NCBI RefSeq assembly: GCF_015767675.1
Contig: NZ_CP065217.1
Span: forward strand, 2,728,001-2,792,000
Direction of reading: 5' to 3'
DNA from: Vibrio navarrensis
GTDB taxonomy: Bacteria > Pseudomonadota > Gammaproteobacteria > Enterobacterales > Vibrionaceae
DNA: 64,000 nt
Shown here: piece after piece, positions 46,485 to 55,538 of the stretch
How positions within the stretch are numbered: position 1 is the stretch's first letter
Layout: every line of letters begins with the position of its first letter
Translations under genes and position numbers: made by a program
Notes under the pieces: model-generated
Seen by the model: only the letters and a program-made list of their open reading frames with translations
Told to the model about the DNA's origin: nothing
The model's database searches: none

Positions 46485-47669
46485 TCATCCCGGATGCCCA
46501 TCCACCCTTGGCGTGAGTAACATCTTGCCAAACTTAACCACAAACAAGGTAAAAGCGACAATCCACAACGCCGCACTCAAGTTTACCCACACAAACAGAT
46601 ATTCAGGAAAGGCAATCACCCCAAAGCTGCGCACGCACGCCGCCAACAAGATGGAGAGAAAAGCGACGCGCAGATTTGGTCCTTTGTATATCATCCGCCC
46701 GGTGTGCCCCATCGTCACACGCGCAATCATCGCCAAGATCAAGCCGCCCAGCGCACCGATGGCAAACAAATGCAGTAAATTATGCGTTGCTAGCGGGTTA
46801 TGCCCAACGCCTCGTAAAATCAAGCTAAGCGGCAGACACAAATACGCGCCATGCAGTGACCAAACCAACGGCTCGCTCAATGTTCGCCATGGTTGCCAAC
46901 GGTAAAAACGAACCAGTTGAATAATCCCAGTGAACAACATAAGCGCCGGACCAATTTGAAGAAAAGTGACCGGGAAAAAACTGAGAACAAACAGTAGAAC
47001 CAGTGGCAAGTTTGCCAGCCAATCTAGCCAGACTAAAGCCGGCGCTTTTTCAAAGTTAAAACGACGGGCAGTAAAAAACGGGATAACGCGGCCGCCCATG
47101 ACCGAAAGGAGTAACGTAAACCACCACAACATCGCCTGCCACACTGCGGAGGCACTAAAAGGCGGCATGCCTTTTACGGTGGCGTAACTGGCAAAATTGG
47201 CCGCAATCGCCAACAGAAAAAGGGGCACGAAAAACAGGTTGCGCCAACCTTTCGCTTTGACAACACGGCTTCCAACTTCATACGCGACTAAGGCAAGGAA
47301 CAGCGCTTCGATACTGGAGGTCAGCCAAAGTGGCGTGGGTGTCCAGAGCAAAACTCTTGGCAAGATCCAAAGTACCACTAACCAAGCGAGACGATGGTGT
47401 TTGGTGCCATTAACCCCTGTCCAGTTTTGTACCGCGGTGAGTAAGAAGCCAGCGACGATCGCCATGGCAAATCCGAACAACATTTCGTGGACATGCCACC
47501 ACAGCGCGGGTACTGCCAACCAAGAAGGTTGCCCCTTTTGAAACATCCACACCCAGGAAAAAATGGCGACGACCGCATAAACAGAGCCCAGTAGAAAGAA
47601 AGGACGAAACCCCAATCTTAACCAAGGTGGGATCGCTTCCTCCACCCGCTTATCCGTAATATTTAGCAT
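46485..47669 (-). CDS. nnrS: NnrS family nitric-oxide-response membrane protein
   Basis: Haem-copper membrane protein of the NnrS family, linked to protection against nitric oxide stress, 394 residues, about twelve helices. Family signatures are LGFRPFFLLGSVYAVVAI, WWHVHEMLFGFAMAIVAGFL (histidines likely haem/Cu ligands) and HLFAIGALGGLILAMIARV. The start at 47669 (MLNITDKRVEEAIPP) is chosen because GGGAG lies just upstream; longer starts at 47681 and 47723 lack support. An NsrR-like operator 55 bases upstream predicts induction by NO. Confidence 0.92.
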   Translation of the reverse strand: MLNITDKRVEEAIPPWLRLGFRPFFLLGSVYAVVAIFSWVWMFQKGQPSWLAVPALWWHVHEMLFGFAMAIVAGFLLTAVQNWTGVNGTKHHRLAWLVVLWILPRVLLWTPTPLWLTSSIEALFLALVAYEVGSRVVKAKGWRNLFFVPLFLLAIAANFASYATVKGMPPFSASAVWQAMLWWFTLLLSVMGGRVIPFFTARRFNFEKAPALVWLDWLANLPLVLLFVLSFFPVTFLQIGPALMLFTGIIQLVRFYRWQPWRTLSEPLVWSLHGAYLCLPLSLILRGVGHNPLATHNLLHLFAIGALGGLILAMIARVTMGHTGRMIYKGPNLRVAFLSILLAACVRSFGVIAFPEYLFVWVNLSAALWIVAFTLFVVKFGKMLLTPRVDGHPG

Positions 47670-47723
47670 CGCAGCTCCCATAACTTGATTTGATTTTGCT
47701 CGCTGGCCGCAGTGTAACACCAA

Positions 47724-47746
47724 AAGATGTAAAATAAATACAACTT
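47724..47746. promoter_or_regulatory. NsrR-like operator at nnrS
   Basis: Halves AAGATGTA (47724-47731) and TACAACTT (47739-47746) form an inverted repeat with one mismatch and the 7-base spacing of the known 23-bp NsrR site. It lies in the divergent gap between nnrS and the GGCT-like gene, so it could act on both. Confidence 0.7.
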
Positions 47747-47803
47747 TAAAATTATTCTCAGGTGGGTATAAATAGTCCCACTGCGATCACTTGGGGAGCT
47801 CTT

Positions 47804-48358
47804 ATGTACATCTTTGGTTATGGTAGTTTGATCAATTCGGCGTCGCGCCAATTAACCGGACAGACAGGCGAAGCAATTCCTGTCATTGCGCATGGCCTAG
47901 TGCGCTATTGGGGCAAAGTGGACGATAGCTATGTTCTCTCACCTTTAGTGGTTAACCGCGGCGACAGCCAAGTCAACGGTGTGTTGCTTGAGATTGATGA
48001 GCAGGCATTAGCCGAGTTTGATCGACGAGAGCGCGGTTATCACCGCATCGCCATCAGCGCAGAGCAGATAGAAACGGAGCACACATTTGATCGTGACTAT
48101 CCGATTTGGGTTTATGTAAAAGAGCAGCCGGAGCCGCCCTGCACTTTAAGCCCAATCATGCAAACCTATGTCGATACGGTTTTAGCTGGCTGCTTGGAAA
48201 TCTCCGCCGATTTCGCCCGTCATTTTATCGACTACACCGTTGGTTGGCACTTTCCCAAAGAAAACGACCGCCACGCGCCGAAATATGGCAATTTGGCTGG
48301 GGTTGAGCCGCATCACTATCCACTGATCGATGCACTGATTACTCAAAAGGGAGCATAA
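47804..48358 (+). CDS. Gamma-glutamylcyclotransferase-like protein
   Basis: Small enzyme-fold protein, 184 residues from the chosen start MYIFGYGSLINSASRQ (GGGGAG upstream). The frame extends to 47762 without support. The YGSL substrate-binding motif at residues 5-8 marks the GGCT/AIG2/BtrG fold. The family acid is likely Glu or Asp in LLEIDEQALAEFDRRERGYHR, with the FDxRE-GY pattern typical of the superfamily. Members cleave gamma-glutamyl amines to pyroglutamate; the actual substrate is unknown. Divergent from nnrS; no partner downstream. Confidence 0.8.
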   Translation: MYIFGYGSLINSASRQLTGQTGEAIPVIAHGLVRYWGKVDDSYVLSPLVVNRGDSQVNGVLLEIDEQALAEFDRRERGYHRIAISAEQIETEHTFDRDYPIWVYVKEQPEPPCTLSPIMQTYVDTVLAGCLEISADFARHFIDYTVGWHFPKENDRHAPKYGNLAGVEPHHYPLIDALITQKGA

Positions 48359-48388
48359 TACTCCCTTGGGTCAAGCATCAAATAATCA

Positions 48389-49021
48389 TCAGAACTTGTA
48401 ACGGCCACCAATATAAAGGGCTGTTAGATCGACATTGGTGTCGTAAAATTCAGTGCCAAGGCCACGGTAACCACCTTGGATCATCCAACCAGAGTCAAAC
48501 TCGTAGCCAGCTTCAATGCCGTAAGTGAAACCATTGCCACTTTCGCTCTCCATTGTCGCCGAGTTGTAGTTGCTCTTAGTTAGCTCTACTTCAAACTTAG
48601 TTGCTGAATAACCCAGCAAAGCCCCTACGTAAAACTTAGTATTAGAGAAATAGTACTTGGGACGAATGTTCAGACCGTAGCCTGAAAATGATCCTTCAAC
48701 GTCCGCAGAAACAATCCCACCATTAGTGGTCGTTGCTAGTGCACTACCCAATGTTTTAGAGCCGTAGTTTACGTACTCAAATTCAATACCAGTAACGAAA
48801 TTGTCAGTGATTTTTTTATCGAAGCCAATCGCAAATGCGGCACCAGCATCCAGATCATAAGACTTCGCATTTGCATCATTGATAGAAACTTCTGTTTTTA
48901 GCCCCTCAAGCCCCACATACCAGCCCTGTTTAGGACCAACTTGAGTTTGTTCGATCTCTTCCGCACCTGCTGCAAATGCAGCACCCATAGCCAATGCCAG
49001 AATCGGCAAGATTTTATTCAT
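48389..49021 (-). CDS. Outer-membrane beta-barrel protein (opacity/OmpA-like barrel)
   Basis: Predicted eight-stranded outer-membrane barrel, 210 residues from MNKILPILALAMGAAFAAGA, a clean signal peptide; seven extra upstream residues of the frame are ignored. Mature strands alternate aromatic and small residues (GWYVGLEGLKTEVSIN, YGLNIRPKYYFSNTKFYVGALLGYS). The protein ends ALYIGGRYKF with terminal phenylalanine for Bam recognition. No OmpA C-terminal peptidoglycan-binding domain. Function unknown. Upstream lie a good sigma-70 promoter and two dyads. Confidence 0.85.
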   Translation of the reverse strand: MNKILPILALAMGAAFAAGAEEIEQTQVGPKQGWYVGLEGLKTEVSINDANAKSYDLDAGAAFAIGFDKKITDNFVTGIEFEYVNYGSKTLGSALATTTNGGIVSADVEGSFSGYGLNIRPKYYFSNTKFYVGALLGYSATKFEVELTKSNYNSATMESESGNGFTYGIEAGYEFDSGWMIQGGYRGLGTEFYDTNVDLTALYIGGRYKF

Positions 49022-49041
49022 TATAATTCCCTTGTATGTCA

Positions 49042-49129
49042 TACTGTTAAACAGTAAACCAATCGCGCAGGATTATAATATCTCTTGCTTTTTAACCAAT
49101 TAGGAATCTCATAAAATGAGACAGATTCC
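49042..49129 (-). promoter_or_regulatory. Promoter and dyads of the beta-barrel gene
   Basis: On the minus strand, -35 TTGGTT (49094-49099) and -10 TATAAT (49072-49077) are 16 bases apart. Just upstream of the -35 lies the dyad TCTCAT-aaa-ATGAGA (49107-49121) inside GGAA/TTCC arms. In the leader lies the palindrome TACTGTT-A-AACAGTA (49042-49056). The rest of the gap to the chemoreceptor gene (49130-49299) shows no feature. Confidence 0.5.
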
Positions 49130-49299
49130 ATAAAAATGGGTGATATATTTATACTTTTGTATATGAATTAAACACAATAAAGCGTTCTTACGCCCATATG
49201 TCGTTAAGTTTGCACATGGGCTTTAGAATAAGAAATCAGAGAAATGAATACATGCAAAGCCCAATGCTCAGCACGTCCCTTAGCCTGTCACCAAAATAG

Positions 49300-50901
49300 T
49301 TAAAGTCTAAAACGTGTCATTTTTTCATCGAGCTGGCGAGAGAGTTCCGCTAATGTTTCACTCTCTTCGGCTAAGAAACTGGCGGCTTGCGACATCTCCA
49401 TCGCGGCGTCGTTAATCCCACTGACGTTGCGATTCATCTCTTCCGCCACGGCACTTTGTTCTTCCGCAGCTGTAGCTATTTGCGTTGCTTTGTCACTCAC
49501 ATGACGAATATGGTCAACGATAAGCTGTAAATCTGCTCCGGCGTGCTCTGCCTGGGCCACACTGCTGTCGGCCAAAGAGCGGCTTTTTTGCATTGCAGCC
49601 ACCGCAGCCACCGCAAGTTGCTGTAGACGATGAATGGTGGTTTGAATTTCATCGGTCGAATGATGAGTACGTGCCGCGAGATTACGTACTTCGTCAGCGA
49701 CCACGGCAAAGCCTCGCCCTTGCTCACCAGCACGAGCCGCTTCAATCGCCGCATTGAGGGCCAGAAGGTTGGTTTGTTCAGAAATGCCACTAATCACACT
49801 GGTCACTTCACTGATTTGCATCACGCCTTCTTTGAGTTTGTTGACCTGCTCATTAGCCACATTTAACTCAACGGAAAGCTGGCGAATGCTATCGACACTG
49901 GAATGCACATCCTTGTCCCCGAGGTTGGCTTCTTTGGTGGCGTCGAGTGTATCGCGCGCCGTATCTTCAGCATGCCCGGCCACATCGGCCACCGTCGCAC
50001 TCATCTCATTCATCGCGGTCGCCAGTTGATTGAGTTGATCGCGCTGACTGACTACCGCTTGGCTGGTCTCTTCCGCTGAAGTAGCAATACGCACCGCGGC
50101 ATCGGCCACTTCTGACGCTGACTGCACGGATTCATACAGAGCATCTCGAACCGAGGCAATGCTTTGATTAATATCGTGCGCTAAGCGGCCGAACTCATCT
50201 CGACCTTCAACCTTCACGCGAGCGGTTAAATCACCTTTCGCCACTTGCTTCATGCTTTCGCGAATCGCTTGCAATGGCTCAACCACTGCGCGGGTAATCA
50301 CGATACCCAAGCCGCTCATTAGCAAGGTGGCAATTAAAGTGGCCAGCCCCATTTTCATGATCTGCTGATTGACCGCCGATTCAATGTCATCTAGCAGCAT
50401 ACCCGAACCAATAATCCATCCCCACGGAGCAAATCCTTGCACCACTGAGAGTTTATCGGCTGGCTGCCCAGCATTATTTTGCCAAGGATAGATCAATGAC
50501 CCGCTTCGGCCATCACTGCCTTTTTCTACCATAGTGAACCAGAACTGCCCGTCACTGCCATTGCCCATCTGTTTTCCGACCAGATCATCACGAATGGGAT
50601 GGACAATGGTGTAGCGGTTTTCATCCATCACAAACAGGTAATTTTCGCCGTCAAAGCGCGTATGTTTGATCAATGCTTGCGCTTGTTGCTGCGCTTCTTG
50701 TCTCGGTAACGTCTGATTGAGGTAAGCCACTTGAGAAAACACACCGCGGATCACCGCATTTAAGCGGGCTTCTCTTTCAAAAATGAGGTTTTGTTTGAGT
50801 ACATTGGCAGAAATAGCCAGAAGAGAGAGAAATCCCAGTATTCCAACCGCAATAATAATAGCCAGCTTGTAGCTGACTTTGATGTTTCTTAGCTTCAACA
50901 T
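49300..50901 (-). CDS. Methyl-accepting chemotaxis protein with single Cache domain
   Basis: Chemoreceptor of 533 residues. Transmembrane helix 1 is at about 12-33; a periplasmic single-Cache-type sensor spans about 40-180 ([35 protein letters not shown]). Transmembrane helix 2 is at about 184-206, a HAMP domain follows ([20 protein letters not shown]), then the cytoplasmic signalling coiled coil. Its conserved hairpin tip is [20 protein letters not shown]. No C-terminal CheR-binding pentapeptide is seen. Ligand unknown; this sensor type often binds small carboxylates. Monocistronic. Confidence 0.93.
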   Translation of the reverse strand: MLKLRNIKVSYKLAIIIAVGILGFLSLLAISANVLKQNLIFEREARLNAVIRGVFSQVAYLNQTLPRQEAQQQAQALIKHTRFDGENYLFVMDENRYTIVHPIRDDLVGKQMGNGSDGQFWFTMVEKGSDGRSGSLIYPWQNNAGQPADKLSVVQGFAPWGWIIGSGMLLDDIESAVNQQIMKMGLATLIATLLMSGLGIVITRAVVEPLQAIRESMKQVAKGDLTARVKVEGRDEFGRLAHDINQSIASVRDALYESVQSASEVADAAVRIATSAEETSQAVVSQRDQLNQLATAMNEMSATVADVAGHAEDTARDTLDATKEANLGDKDVHSSVDSIRQLSVELNVANEQVNKLKEGVMQISEVTSVISGISEQTNLLALNAAIEAARAGEQGRGFAVVADEVRNLAARTHHSTDEIQTTIHRLQQLAVAAVAAMQKSRSLADSSVAQAEHAGADLQLIVDHIRHVSDKATQIATAAEEQSAVAEEMNRNVSGINDAAMEMSQAASFLAEESETLAELSRQLDEKMTRFRL

Positions 50902-51081
50902 GACGCGATACCACCCTAAATCAATCTTGAATAAATGTTGAGACTGATAATTTTGTTATTTTGGGACTGAATGTATTTATCATGGTCGACGGTTTTTACT
51001 TTGCCAGTATAGATATGCAGATTGTTATTGAGCTCAAAAAACATTATGCAAGACCATGAAATGCACCCAGTGGTTATACTT

Positions 51082-52014
51082 CTATTCTAGCCATTTCGCC
51101 TGAATGATGGTTCTCTTCACCACCTCTCTCAGCCAAAGTCCCTTATCACTCTGCGTGACACTCGAATGCCAAACCAAGGAGATATCGAAATCGGCCACGG
51201 TGAGAGGTGGCTGAAACGTCACAAGACCATCGTCAAAACCGTTCGCTTTCGCCATACGTTCCGGCACGATGGCGATTAACTCTCGGCCAACGAGAAGATG
51301 GCGAATAGTGAGAAAATTTCGACTGGCTAAAGAGACACGGCGGCTCAAACCGTATGAAGCTAACGTTTTGTCGGTTTGTGTCGTCAAACTGCCATCGGTA
51401 CTGACCAACGCTTGTTCGAGCGCGGCAAATTTCTCTAACGTCATGCCTTGCACATCAATAAGCTGTGGATCGCACAGGCATACATGGCGCTCAGTGTAGA
51501 GGTACTGCTCGCAAAACTTGCTGTCCAATTGCGGGATCGATCCTATCACCACATCCAACTTTTCTTGTTCCGTCAAGGAGATATAGTTTTGACGATTGAC
51601 ATTGACAAAGCTGACTTGCGCGCCAGGCGCTTCAGATCGTATCGCGTCATACAATTGGGCGGCAAAGATAAACTCCGCATAGTCTGTCAATCCGATGCGG
51701 CAAACACCTGCAAACTGTGATGGACAGAACTCACGCCGAGTCAAAAGCTCGCGTGCAATCGATTCAAGTAGCCCATCAATAAACGGCGCAATTTTATGCG
51801 CGTACTCGGTTGGCTCCATCTTGTGTCCTTTGCGTTCAAACAGCGGGTCGTCCAACATGATGCGTAGTCGGCCTAAGCTGTGGCTCATGGCAGACTGACT
51901 AACGAAGCCCATTTCGGCGGCTACGCTGACACTCCGGTAGCGGTAAAGCTGTGAGAAGACCACCAGCAGGTTCAGATCCATATTCTTCCAATTCAGATCG
52001 CCGAGCACTTTCAT
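51082..52014 (-). CDS. LysR-family regulator divergent from chrA
   Basis: LysR-type regulator; 310 residues from ATG 52014 (MKVLGDLNWKNMDLNLL), which has AGGATGGG just upstream. The frame opens at 52059, and an ATG at the usual LysR opening MDLNLLVVF is a third option, so the start is uncertain. Helix-turn-helix: VSVAAEMGFVSQSAMSHSLGRL. The MDLNLL opening and LFERKGHKMEPTEYAHKIAP place it in the NodD/LeuO-like branch. Divergent from chrA with under 100 bases between; it likely controls that transporter. Confidence 0.85.
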   Translation of the reverse strand: MKVLGDLNWKNMDLNLLVVFSQLYRYRSVSVAAEMGFVSQSAMSHSLGRLRIMLDDPLFERKGHKMEPTEYAHKIAPFIDGLLESIARELLTRREFCPSQFAGVCRIGLTDYAEFIFAAQLYDAIRSEAPGAQVSFVNVNRQNYISLTEQEKLDVVIGSIPQLDSKFCEQYLYTERHVCLCDPQLIDVQGMTLEKFAALEQALVSTDGSLTTQTDKTLASYGLSRRVSLASRNFLTIRHLLVGRELIAIVPERMAKANGFDDGLVTFQPPLTVADFDISLVWHSSVTQSDKGLWLREVVKRTIIQAKWLE

Positions 52015-52082
52015 CCCATCCTGTTCATACAAAAAATTAAAACTATTAATTTGAATCATTATAAGTCGCTGCGTACAGTGTG

Positions 52083-52099
52083 CTCATCATTTATATGAG
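52083..52099. promoter_or_regulatory. Candidate LysR operator at chrA
   Basis: CTCAT (52083-52087) and ATGAG (52095-52099) form a dyad with a 7-base centre in the short divergent gap, ending 8 bases before the chrA start. It is short and could be chance. Confidence 0.3.
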
Positions 52100-52107
52100 A
52101 AAAATCC

Positions 52108-53250
52108 ATGTTCACAATTTTCAAAACCTTCTTTTACTTGGGCTGGATCAGTTTCGGCGGCCCTGCAGCACATATTGGTTACTTTCGTCATACGTTTGTG
52201 GAAAAACGCCATTGGCTGAGCGACGAGGAGTACGCCCAATTGGTCGCCTTAAGTCAGTTTTTGCCTGGGCCGGGATCAAGTCAAGTCGGCTTTGGTTTAG
52301 GCTACAAACAAGGGGGCCTGCCCGGTGCTTGTGCGGCTTTTTTCGGTTTTACGCTTCCCTCAGTCATTGTCATGTTGCTGTTGGCGCTGCTGAGCAGCCA
52401 AATCATGGGCAACTTTTGGTTCGAACAGGTCGTGCATGGTCTCAAGCTACTAGCCGTGGTCGTGGTCGCCGATGCGGCTTGGGGCATGTATCAGAATTTT
52501 TGCCGCACACGTCTAACCACAGCGCTGTGTGTTGTCACCGCTTTTGCCTTGTTGGTTTTCGCTTCTATCGCGACACAAATGTTGCTGTTGCTTTTGGCTG
52601 CCGTGATTGGTGTGGCCTTTATAAAAAACGATAAGGTCGCTTCTCCATCCGAGTTTAAACCGTCACTATGGCCACTGGTGATGTTTGTTCTGCTGCTTTT
52701 GGCTGTGCCCATTGCTACGACACAACACTCTCTTCTCGCGCTTTTCAACGATTTCTTCCAAGCAGGCAGTCTGGTATTTGGTGGTGGTCATGTAGTGCTG
52801 CCTCTTTTGCAAAACATTGTGGGCGATAAGCTCAGTCAAGACGCCTTTTTAACCGGTTACGCCGCTGCACAAGCCGTGCCCGGGCCTATGTTTACCTTTG
52901 CCACCTACATTGGCTATGTGCTTCATCCACAGGCACCGATTCTCGGAGCCTTAGTCGCGACATGCGCCGTCTTTCTGCCTGGTTTTCTTCTGATGCTCGC
53001 TGTGTTGAAAAACTGGCAACAACTGGCGAACAAGCCGAAAGTCAGTGGCGCATTGATGGGGGTCAACGCGTCAGTGGTGGGCCTACTGGTAGCGGCGCTT
53101 TATCAACCCGTGTTTAGCAGTGCGGTAAGCTCTGGTCTTGATGTCGGGCTAATTTTGTGCGGATTTTTTCTGCACAAACAGATAAAGCTACCCATATTAG
53201 TACTGGTTATTTTCTTTATGCTCGCTGGTGTTGTCAGCGGCGGGTTCTAG
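52108..53250 (+). CDS. chrA: ChrA-family chromate/anion transporter
   Basis: Inner-membrane transporter of the CHR family, 380 residues, formed of two homologous halves, each with about six helices. The first half carries FFYLGWISFGGPAAHIGYF and SQFLPGPGSSQVGFGLGY. The second repeats the pattern with FQAGSLVFGGGHVVLPLL and AAAQAVPGPMFTFATYIG, the FGGG and PGP signatures of CHR. Characterised members export chromate, probably with relation to sulfate; the natural substrate here is unknown. Divergent from a LysR gene. Confidence 0.92.
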   Translation: MFTIFKTFFYLGWISFGGPAAHIGYFRHTFVEKRHWLSDEEYAQLVALSQFLPGPGSSQVGFGLGYKQGGLPGACAAFFGFTLPSVIVMLLLALLSSQIMGNFWFEQVVHGLKLLAVVVVADAAWGMYQNFCRTRLTTALCVVTAFALLVFASIATQMLLLLLAAVIGVAFIKNDKVASPSEFKPSLWPLVMFVLLLLAVPIATTQHSLLALFNDFFQAGSLVFGGGHVVLPLLQNIVGDKLSQDAFLTGYAAAQAVPGPMFTFATYIGYVLHPQAPILGALVATCAVFLPGFLLMLAVLKNWQQLANKPKVSGALMGVNASVVGLLVAALYQPVFSSAVSSGLDVGLILCGFFLHKQIKLPILVLVIFFMLAGVVSGGF

Positions 53251-53500
53251 TCCTGCTCGCTGGATCTCTAAGCGTGTTGTCTGCCCAACGGGTTGTTTTG
53301 ACTGCAGTTGGGCAACGCCTAATTCTCTTTTCAATACCACATCCAGAAAAAGTCAGCGAAACGGATTGGATCAATTACTTGGCGCAAATTCTCAACAGCA
53401 AAACGTGGATTTTTATTTCTGACTCCTCTAAAACATGCTAAATTAACAACAAATTAACATAACAATAACGATTGTTTTGCCAATAACATGGAGTTAGAGA
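53251..53500. other. Gap between chrA and the acyl-CoA synthetase-like gene
   Basis: No gene supported. The 8-bp stem TGCCCAAC (53282-53289) and GTTGGGCA (53307-53314) is followed by a loose pyrimidine tract and may end chrA transcription. The last 80 bases are AT-rich (AAATTAACAACAAATTAACA) and probably hold the downstream promoter. Confidence 0.4.
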
Positions 53501-55186
53501 ATGATTCAGCCTAACGAGTTAAGCAAACCCAACTGTGCTCTCCCACCGCCAAATGAAATGATCTTAAAATGGGCAGCGGAACGCCCGAATGAGGTCTATC
53601 TAAAACAAATCATTAACCGCCAGTTCGTCGAGTTCACCTATGCGCAAGTCGCTGACCAAGCCCTGCGTTTAGTCACCGCTCTTCGCGAACTTGGTGCACA
53701 ACCGGGCGATCGCGTCGCTCTGATTTCGAAAAACTGCGCCGAATGGTTTATTTGCGATTTGGCGATGATGCTTGGTGATTACGTCAGTGTCCCGATCTTT
53801 CCAACCGCGAGTGCGGAAACGATTGAATACTGTTTGAGCCACAGTGAAAGTAAAATTTTGATCGCGGGTAAACTTGATAATCCGGAGACCACACAAAAAG
53901 TCATTGATGAGATGACCGATATCAAGAGCATCGCGTTACCGTATGATTCTGCGCCACAATGCCAGTATCAGTACAAAAACTTGATTGCCAAGGCCGAGCC
54001 GAGTCAAGAGCGCCCACAGCACGACGATGATAAACTGATGTCTTTAGTTTATACCTCGGGAACGTCTGGTCTGCCGAAAGGCGCGATGCTCACTTATGGC
54101 GCATTTTGTTGGTCGGTGCATCAACTGATTAAACACATCGGAATTCAAGAAAACGACCGCCTGTTCTCCTATTTACCTCTCGCGCACATCACTGAGCGCG
54201 TCTATATCTTTGGCTCCTCAGTGATCGGCGGTGTTCCTACTGCCTTTCCCGAATCGCTGGATACTTTTATCGAAGATGTCAAAATGCAGCGCCCAACGCT
54301 GTTCATTTCCGTACCACGCTTATGGACACTGTTCCAGCAGCGCATCCAAGACAAATTGCCGCAAAAACGTCTTAATTTTTTGCTGAAGATTCCCTTGGTC
54401 AATTCCTTGATCAAAAAGAAATTGGCCGATGGACTTGGTTTGGATCAAGCACGCGTGTTGGGTTGTGGCTCCGCCCCAGTTTCCCCGGCTCTGCTCCAGT
54501 GGTACCACAGTGTCGGGCTCAACATTACTGAAGCCTGGGGGATGACAGAGGCCTTTGCCTACACCACATTGAACTACCCTTTTAAGGCCGACAAAATCGG
54601 CAGTGTTGGCAATGCCGGGCCGGGTATTGAACTGAAAATCGCCGAAGATAGCGAGATCATGGTTCGCAGCAAAGGACTCTTTTCTGGCTACTATAAGAAT
54701 GACATTGCGACCAAAGAATCCTTTGATAAAGAAGGCTGGCTACATACTGGCGACATAGGATCCATCGACAGCGAAGGCTATTTGACCATTCAAGGTCGTA
54801 AGAAAGACACCTTCAAAACCGCCAAAGGCAAGTTTGTCGCTCCTGTCCCCATCGAGAAAAAACTCTTTGAATACAGCCGAGTGGAAATGATGTGCCTTAT
54901 AGGCTCGGGGCTACCTGCACCAATCTTGCTTGTTGTGCCACATAACTTCCCCCATTTTGACCGTGAGCGGTATGAACGGACAACGCAAAAGGTCATCAAA
55001 CGCATGAATGCCGAATTGGAATCTCATGAGCAGATCAAGGGAGTTCTGATGATTAAGGAGCCATGGAGTATCGAAAACGGCATTTTGACGCCAACCCTGA
55101 AAATAAAACGTCATGTGCTTGAGCAGAAGTATCACGAAGTTGGTCACAACTGGCCAAAAGATAAATTGGTGGTTTGGGAAGAATAA
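53501..55186 (+). CDS. AMP-dependent acyl-CoA synthetase-like protein
   Basis: ANL-superfamily adenylating enzyme, 561 residues, resembling long-chain fatty-acid-CoA ligases. Motifs: P-loop LVYTSGTSGLPKGAMLTYG near residue 183, EAWGMTEAFAYTTLNYP near 345, GWLHTGDIGSIDSEGYLTIQGR with the hinge aspartate, and KTAKGKFVAPVPIEKKL in the C-terminal lid with a catalytic lysine candidate. It is not FadD itself, whose sequence differs. It forms an acyl-adenylate and probably the CoA thioester; acyl chain unknown. Stand-alone gene, with a likely terminator at 55220-55256. Confidence 0.85.
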   Translation: MIQPNELSKPNCALPPPNEMILKWAAERPNEVYLKQIINRQFVEFTYAQVADQALRLVTALRELGAQPGDRVALISKNCAEWFICDLAMMLGDYVSVPIFPTASAETIEYCLSHSESKILIAGKLDNPETTQKVIDEMTDIKSIALPYDSAPQCQYQYKNLIAKAEPSQERPQHDDDKLMSLVYTSGTSGLPKGAMLTYGAFCWSVHQLIKHIGIQENDRLFSYLPLAHITERVYIFGSSVIGGVPTAFPESLDTFIEDVKMQRPTLFISVPRLWTLFQQRIQDKLPQKRLNFLLKIPLVNSLIKKKLADGLGLDQARVLGCGSAPVSPALLQWYHSVGLNITEAWGMTEAFAYTTLNYPFKADKIGSVGNAGPGIELKIAEDSEIMVRSKGLFSGYYKNDIATKESFDKEGWLHTGDIGSIDSEGYLTIQGRKKDTFKTAKGKFVAPVPIEKKLFEYSRVEMMCLIGSGLPAPILLVVPHNFPHFDRERYERTTQKVIKRMNAELESHEQIKGVLMIKEPWSIENGILTPTLKIKRHVLEQKYHEVGHNWPKDKLVVWEE

Positions 55187-55219
55187 CCTGTTCATCGACA
55201 CGCCTTAAAGACTCAAAAG

Positions 55220-55256
55220 CCGCAGCCTCACTCCTAATATAGAGTCTGCGGTTTGT
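55220..55256 (+). terminator. Weak terminator after the acyl-CoA synthetase-like gene
   Basis: CCGCAG (55220-55225) pairs with CTGCGG (55246-55251), flanked by A-rich and T-rich sequence, with a 20-nt loop that itself contains ACTC/GAGT. Plausible but not strong. Confidence 0.4.
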
Positions 55257-55274
55257 TCAATTAAAAACATCGAT

Positions 55275-55427
55275 ATGACCTTTCTCAGCAACTACATGTG
55301 CGCGCATGCTGGCTATTTCCGACGAGAGAAAGTCCTGCTTTTTCGCCAGTGGCTTCTCGACGAAATAGCGAACTTTCAGTACGCTTATCCACTCACTGGC
55401 ATTGATGTAATCAGCAATATCGATTAG
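55275..55427 (+). pseudogene. Possible remnant of a LysR regulator C-terminus
   Basis: A 50-codon frame reads MTFLSNYMCAHAGYF then RREKVLLFRQWLLDEIANFQ. The second part resembles the last helix of LysR/GcvA-type co-inducer domains (KVxxFRDWLLEE). There is no DNA-binding domain upstream: the preceding sequence is the end of the acyl-CoA synthetase-like gene and its hairpin, so at most the tail of a lost gene remains. Stop TAG at 55425. The match is by eye over about 15 residues and may be chance. Confidence 0.35.
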
Positions 55428-55486
55428 TCGAGGCGAATAGATAAAGAGGCTAAGAGCAGCTTACCGCATCTTGATATCCAAATAAT

Positions 55487-55516
55487 AAAAAACCCGCAGT
55501 TGCCTGCGGGTTTTTC
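55487..55516 (-). terminator. Terminator of fusA2 (bidirectional)
   Basis: The perfect 12-bp stem AAAAACCCGCAG (55488-55499) and CTGCGGGTTTTT (55504-55515) has a 4-nt loop, with T tracts on both strands. It is 23 bases past the fusA2 stop. Confidence 0.92.
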
Positions 55517-55538
55517 TGTTATCGAGTTAAGTTAAGAA

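Noticed and set aside
53157..53441. 94-codon frame running out of chrA into the gap
   Set aside because: Most of it overlaps chrA in another frame, and the tail resembles no known protein.
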